Shown: positions 44,892-53,457 of the stretch, in pieces
Layout: the number at the start of each line of letters is the position of its first letter
Position numbering within the stretch: the stretch's first letter is position 1
Source: Chitinophaga sp. 180180018-3
GTDB taxonomy: Bacteria > Bacteroidota > Bacteroidia > Chitinophagales > Chitinophagaceae
DNA: 64,000 nucleotides
Assembly (NCBI RefSeq): GCF_037893185.1
Contig: NZ_CP140772.1
Coordinates: 930,001 to 994,000, forward strand
Direction of reading: 5' to 3'
Notes under the pieces: generated by a model
What the model was told of the DNA's origin: nothing
What the model saw: the letters and a program-made list of their open reading frames with translations, nothing else
The model's database searches: none
Position numbers and translations under genes: made by a program

Positions 44892-45278
44892 ATGTCCTTC
44901 AAAGCAATCTTTGAATCAGGCGGACAAAAGTACAACGTACAACATGTCGCCTACGATCTCACACAAGAAGTAGATGCAACTGGTCGCCCTTCAGCCATTA
45001 CACGTGGTGGTCGTATTAAGCTGACCGTAGAATCTACAGGTAAAGCTGATCTCTTCGAATGGATGGTAAACAACTTTGAAAGAAAAGATGGTACCATTAC
45101 TTTCTACAAAAGAGACACTGATTCCAAGCTGAAATCGCTGGAATTTAAAGAAGGTTACCTGGTTAAGTTTGAAGAGTCTTTCGACTACGAAAACAAAAAT
45201 CCAATGGTAATCTCTTTCACCATTTCTGCCCGGGAAATTTCCATGGGTAACGCAAAACATGTTAATGAGTGGGTTTAA
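44892..45278 (+). CDS. tssD: T6SS tube protein TssD (Hcp)
   Basis: A 128-residue Hcp-fold protein that stacks as hexameric rings into the secretion tube. The blocks MSFKAIFESGGQKYNVQHVA, TRGGRIKLTVES, NNFERKDGTITFYKRDTDS and the final FTISAREISMGN match the TssD family of Bacteroidetes, which is shorter than the Proteobacterial Hcp. It has its own promoter box and is followed by a strong terminator, consistent with high expression. It carries no C-terminal effector domain. Confidence 0.9.
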   Translation: MSFKAIFESGGQKYNVQHVAYDLTQEVDATGRPSAITRGGRIKLTVESTGKADLFEWMVNNFERKDGTITFYKRDTDSKLKSLEFKEGYLVKFEESFDYENKNPMVISFTISAREISMGNAKHVNEWV

Positions 45279-45301
45279 TAACTCCTTACATTATGTGGAA
45301 G

Positions 45302-45330
45302 GGCTGTCTCTCCGGAGACAGCCTTTTTTA
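45302..45330. terminator. Rho-independent terminator after tssD
   Basis: GGCTGTCTC (45302-45310), TCCG loop, GAGACAGCC (45315-45323) and a run of six T. It ends tssD and lies at the convergent end of the DoxX gene. Confidence 0.85.
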
Positions 45331-45774
45331 ATTGCTGACAGCTGCTATTATCGCTATATACACCGGCTGAAACAGCAACCTGCTCCACGTATACCAGGGT
45401 TTGGATGGTAAGCCGCCAGGCGCCGGCAGTTTCTTCACTGCCACCCGGATGTTGGCAGGAAACATGCCAACCAATAGTATAATCAGGCCCCAGGCTGCAT
45501 ACAGCCTCGTAGATGGAAACAGCAGTCCAGCTCCGAACAGTATTTCTGCTGCTCCGGTCAGGTATATCCAGAAAAGCGGCCATGGAAGCATGCCTTCAAT
45601 CATGTAACTCAGTTGTCGCGGTTTAGCGAAATGAGAAAACCCTACCAACAGGAACATAACGCTAACAGATATACGAATATCGGTAGTGAATGTTTGCAAC
45701 GCCGGAATGTGGAACAGATATCCGATGGCGGCAAATAATAAAGCAAAGCTGCACAAACCTGCAAAGAAAGCCAT
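45328..45774 (-). CDS. DoxX-family membrane protein
   Basis: A 148-residue DoxX/SURF4-type protein. Four predicted transmembrane helices: AFFAGLCSFALLFAAIGYLF, IRISVSVMFLLVGFSHFA, WPLFWIYLTGAAEILFGAGL and LYAAWGLIILLVGMFPANIR. GFSHFAKPRQLSYMIEGMLP is the usual first loop. The family is redox linked but functionally loose. It is 59 nt downstream of the Crp-like gene on the same strand and could be its target. Convergent with tssD. Confidence 0.82.
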   Translation of the reverse strand: MAFFAGLCSFALLFAAIGYLFHIPALQTFTTDIRISVSVMFLLVGFSHFAKPRQLSYMIEGMLPWPLFWIYLTGAAEILFGAGLLFPSTRLYAAWGLIILLVGMFPANIRVAVKKLPAPGGLPSKPWYTWSRLLFQPVYIAIIAAVSN

Positions 45775-45833
45775 AACGGTAAGTTTTATACCTCAAAGTT
45801 CTGATTCCGGAACGGGACCGGAGCTAACATATG

Positions 45834-46409
45834 TTAGTTAATGTTTTTGCGGATACGGCTCAGGCTTTCCGGTTCTATGCCCAGATAAGAAGCGATATGC
45901 TTGACAGGAATATGTTGCACTACCTGCGGATATTCTTTCAGCAATTGGAGATACCGCTCCTGCGCGGAATAACGTAGAAAGGAAAGTTCCCGGTTGAATT
46001 TGCGCAGGTATTGCTGTTCTGCTATCAACCGGCCGATTTTTTCTGACTGTGGAGAATGGCGGTATAACGCTTGCAGATCGTGATAGTAACAAACATAACC
46101 TTCTACAGGTGTAACGGCCTGTAAGCTGACTTCCGCCGGCTGTTGTGTGATAAAAGAGGCATAGGAGGTACTGAAGGTACCCGGAAAGGCAAAATCCAGG
46201 CTGATTTCCCTGCCTTCATGTATGGTAAACACTCTTACGATGCCTGTTTCAAGGAAGTAAATGGCATTGGCTGTTTTTCCTGCTTCCGACAACAGGCTGC
46301 CTGTTTTAAAACTGACAGGATGTAGCATCGCTTCAAACTGTTCCCAGCTTGTTAGCGGCTCCTGTAATAATGCCTGCAGCTGTTGCCGGATAATTGCAGT
46401 ACCTGCCAT
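45834..46409 (-). CDS. Crp/Fnr-family transcriptional regulator
   Basis: A 191-residue regulator with an N-terminal cyclic-nucleotide-binding-like beta-barrel (GSLLSEAGKTANAIYFLETG; VRVFTIHEGREISLDFAFPG) that lacks the Arg-Ser phosphate cassette, so the ligand is unlikely to be cAMP. The C-terminal helix-turn-helix is VKHIASYLGIEPESLSRIRK. This matches the many short Crp-like regulators of Bacteroidota. Its start overlaps the stop of coaA by one base (TAATG), so the two genes are translationally coupled. DoxX follows. Confidence 0.87.
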   Translation of the reverse strand: MAGTAIIRQQLQALLQEPLTSWEQFEAMLHPVSFKTGSLLSEAGKTANAIYFLETGIVRVFTIHEGREISLDFAFPGTFSTSYASFITQQPAEVSLQAVTPVEGYVCYYHDLQALYRHSPQSEKIGRLIAEQQYLRKFNRELSFLRYSAQERYLQLLKEYPQVVQHIPVKHIASYLGIEPESLSRIRKNIN

Positions 46410-47365
46410 TATGTTTTACGCAGTTGGATGGATTGTACAAAATGATGGTGCCCTTTTTCCAGGATAAGACTGGAACGATACCGGGTAGGAGCGATATTTT
46501 GCTCCAGGTTGGGTTTGTTGATATCTTCCCAGATCTGCGTAGCCAGCTCTACAGTGGCGGCATCCGACAGATGTGCATAACGGTGGAAGAAGGACTCCGG
46601 ATTCTGGAAGGCTGTTTTACGAAGGGATTCGAAACGGGCGATGTACCATTGACGGATATCTTTTTCAGCAGCATCTACATAAATACTGAAATCGAAAAAA
46701 TCGGAAACGAAAACAGCCGGATCTTTCTGTTGCTGACGGGGACGTACCTGCAATACATTTACCCCCTCTACAATCACGATATCAGGCTGTTCTATCCACT
46801 GTAGCTGTCCGGGTAGTACATCGTATTCAAGATGAGAATACAGGGGCGCAGCGACCTTTTGTTTGCCGGATTTCACATCGGCCAGGAAATGGATGAGGCG
46901 TTTGATATCGTAACTCTCCGGAAATCCTTTCCGGTTCATGATATTATTGGCATCCAGTATTTTATTCGGATACAGGAATCCATCGGTGGTTACAAGATCC
47001 ACCCGTGGATGATTGGGCCATGCCTGCAGTAATTTCTGCAACACACGGGCAGTGGTACTTTTACCCACGGCCACGCTCCCGGCTATACCAATGATATAGG
47101 GTACCTTGTGCGCCTGGCTGCTGAGAAATTTGCTGGTAGCGGTATGCAGATGCTGTGATGCAGTTACGTATAAGTTCAGCAGATGTGCCAGTGGAAGATA
47201 TACCTGCCTGATCTCTTCGAGTGTGAGCGGTTCATTCATTCCATGTAATGCTTCCAGGTCGTAATCCTCCAGTTGAAGCATGGCATCGCCGCTTCGCTCC
47301 GCCCATTCCTTACGGGTAAAGCTGATATAGGGAGTATAGCGGTCGCGTTTCAAAGAAGTGGACAT
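46409..47365 (-). CDS. coaA: Pantothenate kinase, type I
   Basis: Phosphorylates pantothenate, the first step of coenzyme A synthesis. The 318 residues include the P-loop [48 protein letters not shown] and the final [15 protein letters not shown]. The order and length match the CoaA family found in enteric bacteria. Together with the overlapping Crp-like and DoxX genes it forms an unusual operon. There is no clear promoter upstream. Confidence 0.93.
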   Translation of the reverse strand: MSTSLKRDRYTPYISFTRKEWAERSGDAMLQLEDYDLEALHGMNEPLTLEEIRQVYLPLAHLLNLYVTASQHLHTATSKFLSSQAHKVPYIIGIAGSVAVGKSTTARVLQKLLQAWPNHPRVDLVTTDGFLYPNKILDANNIMNRKGFPESYDIKRLIHFLADVKSGKQKVAAPLYSHLEYDVLPGQLQWIEQPDIVIVEGVNVLQVRPRQQQKDPAVFVSDFFDFSIYVDAAEKDIRQWYIARFESLRKTAFQNPESFFHRYAHLSDAATVELATQIWEDINKPNLEQNIAPTRYRSSLILEKGHHHFVQSIQLRKT

Positions 47366-47510
47366 AGCTTTTATTCTTTAGCTTTTAGTCTTTAGTTACC
47401 GGCGCCGGGTGTATCATTTTCCGGTGACGTGGGAACAACTGCAGCTATTATTTTATTTGTTGTGAGATGTCGTTTAAATTTTGTTGAACTGATCTGAAAG
47501 CCTGTTTCGC

Positions 47511-48866
47511 TTATTGCTGAACATACACAGTTTTAATATTGAGAAATTCGTGTGCGCCTTCCAGTGAGAGTTCCCGTCCGTAGCCGGATTGTTTCACTCC
47601 TCCGAAAGGCAGGCGGGCATCTGAGCGTACCATGGCGTTGATAAAAACGTTACCGCTTTCGATCCGCTGTGCCAGGCGGGCGGCTTTATCCAGGTCGCTG
47701 GTCCACAGTGCTGCACCAAGACCGAATTCCGTTGCATTGGCGAGTGCAATGGCTTCATCCTCATTGGCTGCTTCAATAATCACAGCCAGTGGACCGAATG
47801 TTTCTTCTTTAAAGGCAGTCATATCACTTGTAACCCTGGTAAGAAGGGTCGGCGCAAAGTTACATCCTTCATACGTTCCGCCCAACTCCAGCCGGGCGCC
47901 TTGCCTGACGCTTTCCTGCAACTGTCTTGCAAGATCTTCTGCCAGATCCGGGCGTGCCATAGGTCCCATTTGGGTACTTTCCTGAGTGGGATCACCCTGT
48001 TGTAGCGCGCTTAGTATCCGTTTCACTTCTGCGGTGAAGGCCGGTACTATTTCCTTTTCTACTATCCAGCGTTTGGCTGCAATGCACGACTGTCCTGCGT
48101 TTTGCATACGGCCCTGCACGGCAGTTTTAGCAGCAGCTTCAAGGTTGGCATCTTTCAATACAATGAAAGGATCGCTGCCACCCAGTTCGAGCACTGTTTT
48201 TTTGATGTATTTACCCGCCAGGGCTGCCACACTTTTACCTGCAGGGGTGCTGCCGGTAAGTGTAACGCCCTGTACCCGCGGATCCGCAATGATGGGCTCA
48301 ATATCTTTAGAGGATACCAATACCGACTGGAAAGTACCGGGTGGAAACCCACTATCTGAAAATACTTTTTCTATTGCCAGCGCACAACCACTTACATTGC
48401 TCGCGTGTTTCAATAAACCAGTGTTGCCGGCGAGTATATTGGGAATGGCAAAGCGGAAAACCTGCCAGTATGGGAAGTTCCAGGGCATAATGGCCAGTAT
48501 GATCCCTTTGGGTTCATAGGATACGTAGCTTTTATAAGCGTCGGAAATGATGGGTTTCGGCTGTAGCATTTCGGCGATGTTTTCTGCATAGTATTCCGCC
48601 GACAGCGCACATTTCAATACCTCTGCTTTTGCTTCCTTCCCTGTTTTTCCCATCTCCTGTGTGATCAGGGCGGCATGTTCATCTGCATTTTTCCGCAGTA
48701 AGCCCGCCACTTCCATCATCCATTGCCTGCGCTGATCCACGGTACTTTGCAACAGATCGTGATAGGCTTTATTTCCTGATTCCAGTTTCTTCTCAATTTC
48801 TTTTGCTGTATGCGGAGTATATACTGCGATGGTCTCCTGCGTAAATGGATTAATGCTTGTAAACAT
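47511..48866 (-). CDS. NAD(P)-dependent succinate-semialdehyde/aldehyde dehydrogenase
   Basis: A 451-residue aldehyde dehydrogenase of the SSADH-like branch. The catalytic Cys lies in NAGQSCIAAKRW, the general base Glu in TVLELGGSDPFIVL, the cofactor loop in VTLTGSTPAGKSVAAL, and EETFGPLAVI is the conserved core near the C-terminus. The start ATG at 48866 (MFTSINPFTQET) is taken over an alternative codon 36 nt upstream. It is divergent from an MFS transporter, with back-to-back promoter boxes between them. The real substrate could be another short aldehyde. Confidence 0.88.
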   Translation of the reverse strand: MFTSINPFTQETIAVYTPHTAKEIEKKLESGNKAYHDLLQSTVDQRRQWMMEVAGLLRKNADEHAALITQEMGKTGKEAKAEVLKCALSAEYYAENIAEMLQPKPIISDAYKSYVSYEPKGIILAIMPWNFPYWQVFRFAIPNILAGNTGLLKHASNVSGCALAIEKVFSDSGFPPGTFQSVLVSSKDIEPIIADPRVQGVTLTGSTPAGKSVAALAGKYIKKTVLELGGSDPFIVLKDANLEAAAKTAVQGRMQNAGQSCIAAKRWIVEKEIVPAFTAEVKRILSALQQGDPTQESTQMGPMARPDLAEDLARQLQESVRQGARLELGGTYEGCNFAPTLLTRVTSDMTAFKEETFGPLAVIIEAANEDEAIALANATEFGLGAALWTSDLDKAARLAQRIESGNVFINAMVRSDARLPFGGVKQSGYGRELSLEGAHEFLNIKTVYVQQ

Positions 48867-48899
48867 AGCTGAGCTTTTAACCGTGAGCAAATAGTCCGA

Positions 48900-48907
48900 C
48901 AAATTTA
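48900..48907 (-). promoter_or_regulatory. Bacteroidota -7 element for the aldehyde dehydrogenase
   Basis: Minus strand reads TAAATTTG, an exact TAnnTTTG match, 33 nt before the ATG at 48866. It is upstream of the chosen start and overlaps the alternative start at 48902. Confidence 0.5.
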
Positions 48908-48944
48908 CCGCTTTCCGTTAAATGATCATCTGATCGCTATTTGC

Positions 48945-48952
48945 TATCTTTG
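48945..48952 (+). promoter_or_regulatory. Bacteroidota -7 element for the MFS transporter
   Basis: TATCTTTG, an exact TAnnTTTG match, 24 nt before the ATG at 48977, back to back with the dehydrogenase box. Confidence 0.5.
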
Positions 48953-48976
48953 CGGCTCAAAATATAATAGTTTTTT

Positions 48977-50152
48977 ATGGGGCTCAGCAGATGGAATATT
49001 ATGATCATGGCGCTTTGCACAGGATTGATAGTAGCGAATATCTATTACAGTCAACCGTTGCTGGTGCTGATTGCAGATAAGTTAGGGGTATCAGAAAGCA
49101 ACGCGGGACAGATCACTTTTTTCACACAGGTAGGGTATGCACTTGGATTGTTGTTTTGTGTACCATTGGGAGATAAACTGGAGCGCAAGCGTCAGATAGT
49201 GGTGATGACAGCGGCAGCTGCTGTAGTACTGGCTGTTGCAGCCATGTCCACGAATGTAACTATGCTGAAAATAACAGGACTACTGATTGGTTTCACATCA
49301 GTAGTGCCTCAGCTGATATTACCGTTGGCTGCTAATCTATCCGATCCTGCCAGCAGAGGAAAAGTGATCGGTACTATTATGAGTGGGTTATTGGTGGGCA
49401 TATTATTATCCCGGACCCTAAGCGGAATCATCGGGCATCGTTTCGGATGGCAGGCTATGTTCTGGATTGCATCCGGCATCAGTGCGCTGCTGGCGGTAAT
49501 CATGATGATATCTTTTCCTAACAGCAAACCTTCCTTCACGGGGTCCTACAGCGATCTGATGAAATCCCTGCTGACACTGATCCGGGAACAACCGGTGCTG
49601 CGGGAAGCATCTGCTATTAATGCATGCTGCTTTGCGATGTTTGGTATGTTCTGGACAACTGTGGTGTTCCTCTTGTCGGCCCCACCTTTCCGGTATACGA
49701 GCGAACAGATTGGTTTCATGGGGCTTGCAGCGGCTGCAGGCGCACTGGGAGCTCCCCTGATAGGACGTATTGCAGATAAAAAGAACCCGCGCATTGCGAT
49801 AGGATACGGCATTATTTTCCTTTTCCTGGGTTACTTTTTGTTTTATATCTTCCGTACCAGCCTCGTTGGCATTGTAGCCGGCATAATAGCGATAGACCTG
49901 GGTTTACAGGGGATTCATGTATCCAACCAGACGCGTATTTACACCCTTATGCCCGAAGCCAGGAACCGCCTGAACACGGTGTTTATGACCACCAGTTTTA
50001 TCGGCACCTCTCTTGGCTCCGGTATCGGTTTGTGGGTATGGTCGTTTGCACAATGGAGTGGCGTTTGTATCGCCGGTATTGCGCTGATCTCTACTGCGTT
50101 GATCATCTACCTGGCCACTTACAAAAAAGCCAATACAGCTATTAGCGCTTAG
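48977..50152 (+). CDS. MFS transporter, 12-TM (DHA1-like)
   Basis: A 391-residue permease with 12 hydrophobic segments. Signature motif A region is PLGDKLERKRQIVV between the second and third helices, and the equivalent GRIADKKNPRIAIGYG in the second half. Many Bacteroidota homologues are annotated as sugar or drug efflux permeases. The C-terminal coding end overlaps that of the convergent second transporter by 11 nt. The substrate is unknown. Confidence 0.88.
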   Translation: MGLSRWNIMIMALCTGLIVANIYYSQPLLVLIADKLGVSESNAGQITFFTQVGYALGLLFCVPLGDKLERKRQIVVMTAAAAVVLAVAAMSTNVTMLKITGLLIGFTSVVPQLILPLAANLSDPASRGKVIGTIMSGLLVGILLSRTLSGIIGHRFGWQAMFWIASGISALLAVIMMISFPNSKPSFTGSYSDLMKSLLTLIREQPVLREASAINACCFAMFGMFWTTVVFLLSAPPFRYTSEQIGFMGLAAAAGALGAPLIGRIADKKNPRIAIGYGIIFLFLGYFLFYIFRTSLVGIVAGIIAIDLGLQGIHVSNQTRIYTLMPEARNRLNTVFMTTSFIGTSLGSGIGLWVWSFAQWSGVCIAGIALISTALIIYLATYKKANTAISA

Positions 50153-51551
50153 TCCTGGTCAGTAGTAACATCACCACCAGCAGGTAGCCTATCATACAGC
50201 AAAGCGCTATTTTATAGGCAACGTAATAATTGCCGGAATGGCGTGCCAGATAAAGGAAAATACCTCCCAACATGCTTACGCCCAATGCGGAGGCAAACTG
50301 CTGTACAGTGGAATATACTCCGCTGGCCGCGCCAGCTCTTTCTGTGGGCATATCCTTCATGGCTACCTTCAGCAGCGAAGGCATCAGGATACCCGACCCA
50401 ACGCCGTAAATGATCAGGCAGGGGAGGATATCATACATGGTAGCAATGTTTCCATAGAATAAAATTATCTGGAGGATAAAAGAAAATATCATCAATCCAC
50501 AGGCCACCTGTAACAGGCGAATACCATATCTTGCCGCATACCTGATCGACCACAAAGAAGCCAGCAGAAAGGGAATGGTTTGCATCACAAAGTAATTACC
50601 TGTGGCAAACGGGGAGATGTGAAAACCGTTCTGAAAGTAGATCGCAGCTGTAAAAATATAAGAAGTATTCACACCGAAGAAGAACAACACGCTGAGTATG
50701 CTGGTCGTGAAACTCCGTATCGTAAAGAGTTTCATGGGCACCAGCGGATCGCGCCCCCGTTGTTCTCTTTTGAATTGATACCATACAAATGTTGCCAGTA
50801 ACAGCATAGCGCTTATCAGCATGAGGCGCGTCCATAGCGGCCAGCCCAGTTCTGTGCCTTGTATAATAGGGTAAATAAGGAGAGACAGGGTAAGCGTCAG
50901 CAGTATAATGCCCGGCACATCGAAGCGGGTCGACCTGTTTTGCCCGGATTCCTGCACCAGAAACCAGGTCAGCAGGATGGCCACGATACCAAACGGAACG
51001 TTTACCAGGAAAATAAGCCGCCAGCTGTCGGCAATAATGTGGGAAGATATGAAGTAGCCACCCAGGAACTGCCCCAATGTGGCTCCTGTGCCGAGGGCCA
51101 TGCCATAGAGGCCGTAGGCCTTGTCGCGGTCTTCAGGTGCCTGGAAATTCAACTGTATGAGTGTAATGGTTTGTGGTACAGTGAATGCCGCAGCAACGCC
51201 CTGCAGGAAACGGGATGCTATCAGCATGTTCATCGAGTTCGCAAATCCGCACATGGCCGAGGTAACAGTAAATGCTGCCAGTCCGAGTATAAATACTTTC
51301 TTTTTACCAAGGTAATCGCCGGTACGGCTGCCGGTGATAAGAAACACCGCGTAACCCAGCAGATAGGAGGCAATGACCAGTTCCAGTGCTGCATCGGAGC
51401 TGCCGAAGTAGGTTTTAATAGCCGGGGTGCTGATATTGACAATAAAAACATCCACTACAGTAATCAGCGGCGCCAGTAATATAACGGCCAGAGATACCCA
51501 GGGATTAATTGTTCTTGTCTGAAAATATACAGACTGGTCTGTTTTTTCCAT
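50142..51551 (-). CDS. MFS transporter, 14-TM (EmrB/QacA type, DHA2)
   Basis: A 469-residue drug:proton antiporter of the DHA2 type. The N-terminal LAPLITVVDVFIVNISTPAI is the usual D/TM1 region, GSRTGDYLGKKKVFILGL is motif A and GAALGQ-like GTGATLGQFLGGYF is motif C. 14 hydrophobic segments can be traced. The regulator gene (TetR type) lies 112 nt upstream in the same direction. A 14-bp palindrome of that regulator's type (ACAGAC..GTCTGT) is found in codons 4-8, and it recurs at the regulator's own promoter. The likely role is export of an unidentified toxic compound. Confidence 0.9.
   Translation of the reverse strand: MEKTDQSVYFQTRTINPWVSLAVILLAPLITVVDVFIVNISTPAIKTYFGSSDAALELVIASYLLGYAVFLITGSRTGDYLGKKKVFILGLAAFTVTSAMCGFANSMNMLIASRFLQGVAAAFTVPQTITLIQLNFQAPEDRDKAYGLYGMALGTGATLGQFLGGYFISSHIIADSWRLIFLVNVPFGIVAILLTWFLVQESGQNRSTRFDVPGIILLTLTLSLLIYPIIQGTELGWPLWTRLMLISAMLLLATFVWYQFKREQRGRDPLVPMKLFTIRSFTTSILSVLFFFGVNTSYIFTAAIYFQNGFHISPFATGNYFVMQTIPFLLASLWSIRYAARYGIRLLQVACGLMIFSFILQIILFYGNIATMYDILPCLIIYGVGSGILMPSLLKVAMKDMPTERAGAASGVYSTVQQFASALGVSMLGGIFLYLARHSGNYYVAYKIALCCMIGYLLVVMLLLTRTKR
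51529..51542. promoter_or_regulatory. Likely TetR operator in the start of the MFS gene
   Basis: ACAGAC TG GTCTGT is a perfect 6-bp palindrome with 2-nt spacer located in codons 4-8 of the MFS gene. The same 6+6 arms occur at 52267-52280 upstream of the TetR gene. Their identity in two places makes a shared operator likely. Confidence 0.5.
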
Positions 51552-51663
51552 GATAAAATTTTTAATGGAGAGGGTTGATATTGATCTTTAACGAAACGTA
51601 GTATTAGTTACCGGCGATAGCTGATAGCCGACGGAAACGAATTGATGATGGAATATTTGTGGT

Positions 51664-52239
51664 TTACTTATGAAGTCCTGCGAGTAATTTCTTCGTCACT
51701 TTAAGCGCCATTTCCACGGGTTTCACTGACTTCTGCATATATCCCTGCATACCGGCGCCTTCGTACAGATTCAGTATCATATCTGTCATTTCCCGGAGGT
51801 CTTCTTCCCGGAAAGGATGTTTGATGAGCTGTAACTGTTCAGAGATGAAGGTCTTCAGCGTTTGATTATGAATACGAATCTGCTCCATGGATTCTTCACT
51901 GATTTCCGGTAATTCGTAGGCAATACGGATGAAAGCGCAGCCTTTGAAGTTTTTCTTCTCCATATGAAGCATCCGGTACTCAAACAAACCGATCAGCCTG
52001 TCTTTGCCCGGTGCCAGTTTGTTGATATACGCCATTCTTTCCTCGTGGTTGAGTACACGGGTACGTTGGAGGTATTCTGTAAGCAGTGCATCCTTCGACT
52101 GGAAATGCTGATACAGGCTGGCTTTGGCAATACCGGCTTCAGCAATGATCTGGTTAATGCCGGTAGCCTGATACCCCTGCTCATAGAATAAGTCGCAGGC
52201 TGTGTTCAGTATCCGTTCTTTTGCACCGTTTTCTTTCAT
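51664..52239 (-). CDS. TetR/AcrR-family regulator
   Basis: A 191-residue repressor. N-terminal DNA-binding domain: AKERILNTACDLFYEQGYQA, ITGINQII-like TGINQIIAEAGIAKASLYQH and FQSKDALLTEYLQR. The C-terminal ligand domain has many aromatic residues (FKGCAFIRIAYELPEI) and ends in KLLAGLHK. It precedes the EmrB-type transporter, a classical repressor-pump pair. A palindrome overlaps its upstream region. The ligand is unknown. Confidence 0.9.
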   Translation of the reverse strand: MKENGAKERILNTACDLFYEQGYQATGINQIIAEAGIAKASLYQHFQSKDALLTEYLQRTRVLNHEERMAYINKLAPGKDRLIGLFEYRMLHMEKKNFKGCAFIRIAYELPEISEESMEQIRIHNQTLKTFISEQLQLIKHPFREEDLREMTDMILNLYEGAGMQGYMQKSVKPVEMALKVTKKLLAGLHK

Positions 52240-52264
52240 GATACAATATTAGGGAAAATATATC

Positions 52265-52286
52265 AAACAGACAAGTCTGTCTGTTT
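52265..52286. promoter_or_regulatory. Palindromic operator upstream of the TetR gene
   Basis: AAACAGACA (52265-52273), AGTC, TGTCTGTTT (52278-52286): 9-bp arms, 26 nt before the TetR ATG. The inner 14 bp ACAGAC-AA-GTCTGT is the same as the site inside the transporter gene. Consistent with autoregulation. Confidence 0.65.
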
Positions 52287-52306
52287 TAGATTGAAGATTG
52301 GATCTT

Positions 52307-53413
52307 TTATTGGATATTCAACAAATAGTGGCTGCTTCTCCCGCCGCCTACCTCAGTCAACGCTCCTATATCGACGAGCGCTTGCAGATCTCTGGTGGCT
52401 GTGGCTTTGGAGGTTTTAGTAATAGATATATATTTCCTGGCGGTCATACCTCCTTCAAAGCCTTCCAACCCGGCATCTAACATTTTCAGAACGGGTTTCA
52501 ACTGCCGGTCATTTAATTTATCTCTAAAGCGATCTAAGAATTTGGTTTTCGCAAGTGTGAATTCGATAAGTTGACTGGTTTGTTGCTGAGCGTCGCGGAT
52601 TGCGCTAACAAAATAGCTGATCCATTCTGTGATTTCGTTGCTGCGTTGTGCCGTTTCAAGTGCGGTATAATAAGCTCTTTTATTAGTTTCAATGGTACGG
52701 GAAAGGCTGAGTAGTACTGGCCGACCTATAGTTTGGGACAATGCTTTTTCGGCTATGGCTCTACCTATGCGGCCATTTCCATCTTCAAAAGGATGAATAG
52801 ATTCAAAGTATAAGTGTGCAATTGCAGAACGAACGGGTGCTTTTTTGATCTCTTTTTTCCCTCCTGGTGCCGTATCATTAAACCAGCGTATAAACCGGTC
52901 CATTTCTTTCTGTACGCTGTTTGATGGAGGGGCTTCAAAGTGAATTCTCTCCCTGCCAATGGTACCGGAAATCACTTGCATTGGTTCAGAACCTTTGCGC
53001 CAGACACCTGTTTGGATACCACGGCTTTCCCGTAAAAGCATTTTATGCCATTCAAATAACTTTTCTTTGGAGAGGGGGGCCTCATAGGAATTCCTTACAT
53101 CGACCATTAACTCTGCGGCTCCTCGTGCTTTTTTGTCCTTTACTGACACGTGTTTTTTATTCAGACCTAATTTGTTGCGGATGGAAGAAACAACGTCCTG
53201 ACGGCTGATAAATTCACCTTCTATCGCTGATGTTTTGACGGCCTCAGCCACCATTGCATCGATGATAGCTTCTTGTTGGGCACCGTCTGGCATACCTTTT
53301 AGTATGCCGGTAATGTGTCCTGTTGCCTCTGCAAAAGCAAATAATGCATCCTCAATTCCTTGCAGATCATAGTCAAAATTCGTCCAGTCTGGTTGTTGCC
53401 AGTTGTATTTCAT
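52307..53413 (-). CDS. Fic-domain protein with N-terminal inhibitory motif and C-terminal winged helix
   Basis: A 368-residue Fic protein that probably transfers AMP (or another nucleotide) to target proteins. The Fic core is HPFEDGNGRIGR (His207). The inhibitory helix motif TSAIEG (61-66, [ST]xxxEG) is N-terminal, so this is class II. The flap loop is SGTIGRERIHFEAPP. The C-terminal about 65 residues form a winged helix (TARKYISITKTSKATATRDL, GALTEVGGGRSSHYLL). The MKYNWQQPDW start is typical for the family. An upstream in-frame start (53452) would put its first 13 codons in the promoter and operator. Two palindromes flank the promoter, suggesting autoregulation. No antitoxin gene is present. 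Confidence 0.88.
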   Translation of the reverse strand: MKYNWQQPDWTNFDYDLQGIEDALFAFAEATGHITGILKGMPDGAQQEAIIDAMVAEAVKTSAIEGEFISRQDVVSSIRNKLGLNKKHVSVKDKKARGAAELMVDVRNSYEAPLSKEKLFEWHKMLLRESRGIQTGVWRKGSEPMQVISGTIGRERIHFEAPPSNSVQKEMDRFIRWFNDTAPGGKKEIKKAPVRSAIAHLYFESIHPFEDGNGRIGRAIAEKALSQTIGRPVLLSLSRTIETNKRAYYTALETAQRSNEITEWISYFVSAIRDAQQQTSQLIEFTLAKTKFLDRFRDKLNDRQLKPVLKMLDAGLEGFEGGMTARKYISITKTSKATATRDLQALVDIGALTEVGGGRSSHYLLNIQ

Positions 53414-53440
53414 GAGCCGAATAAATAAAGTATTCGGCTC
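53414..53440. promoter_or_regulatory. Operator 1 of the Fic gene
   Basis: A 27-nt palindrome of 10-bp arms (GAGCCGAATA at the left, TATTCGGCTC at the right) with a 7-nt AT spacer. It lies between the -7 box and the ATG of the Fic gene, abutting both. Confidence 0.7.
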
Positions 53441-53447
53441 AAATATA
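53440..53447 (-). promoter_or_regulatory. Bacteroidota -7 element for the Fic gene
   Basis: Minus strand reads TATATTTG, an exact TAnnTTTG match, 26 nt before the ATG at 53413. It is sandwiched between operators 1 and 2. Confidence 0.65.
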
Positions 53448-53457
53448 GCCAAAAAAT

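Noticed and set aside
47366..47400. TTAGCTTTT-type repeat upstream of coaA
   Set aside because: Resembles the heptamers near hairpin H2 but has no complementary arm, so it is not called as a hairpin.
53414..53452. Upstream start for the Fic gene adding 13 residues
   Set aside because: The added codons are formed by the operator palindrome and the TATATTTG box. MKYNWQQPDW is the usual family start.
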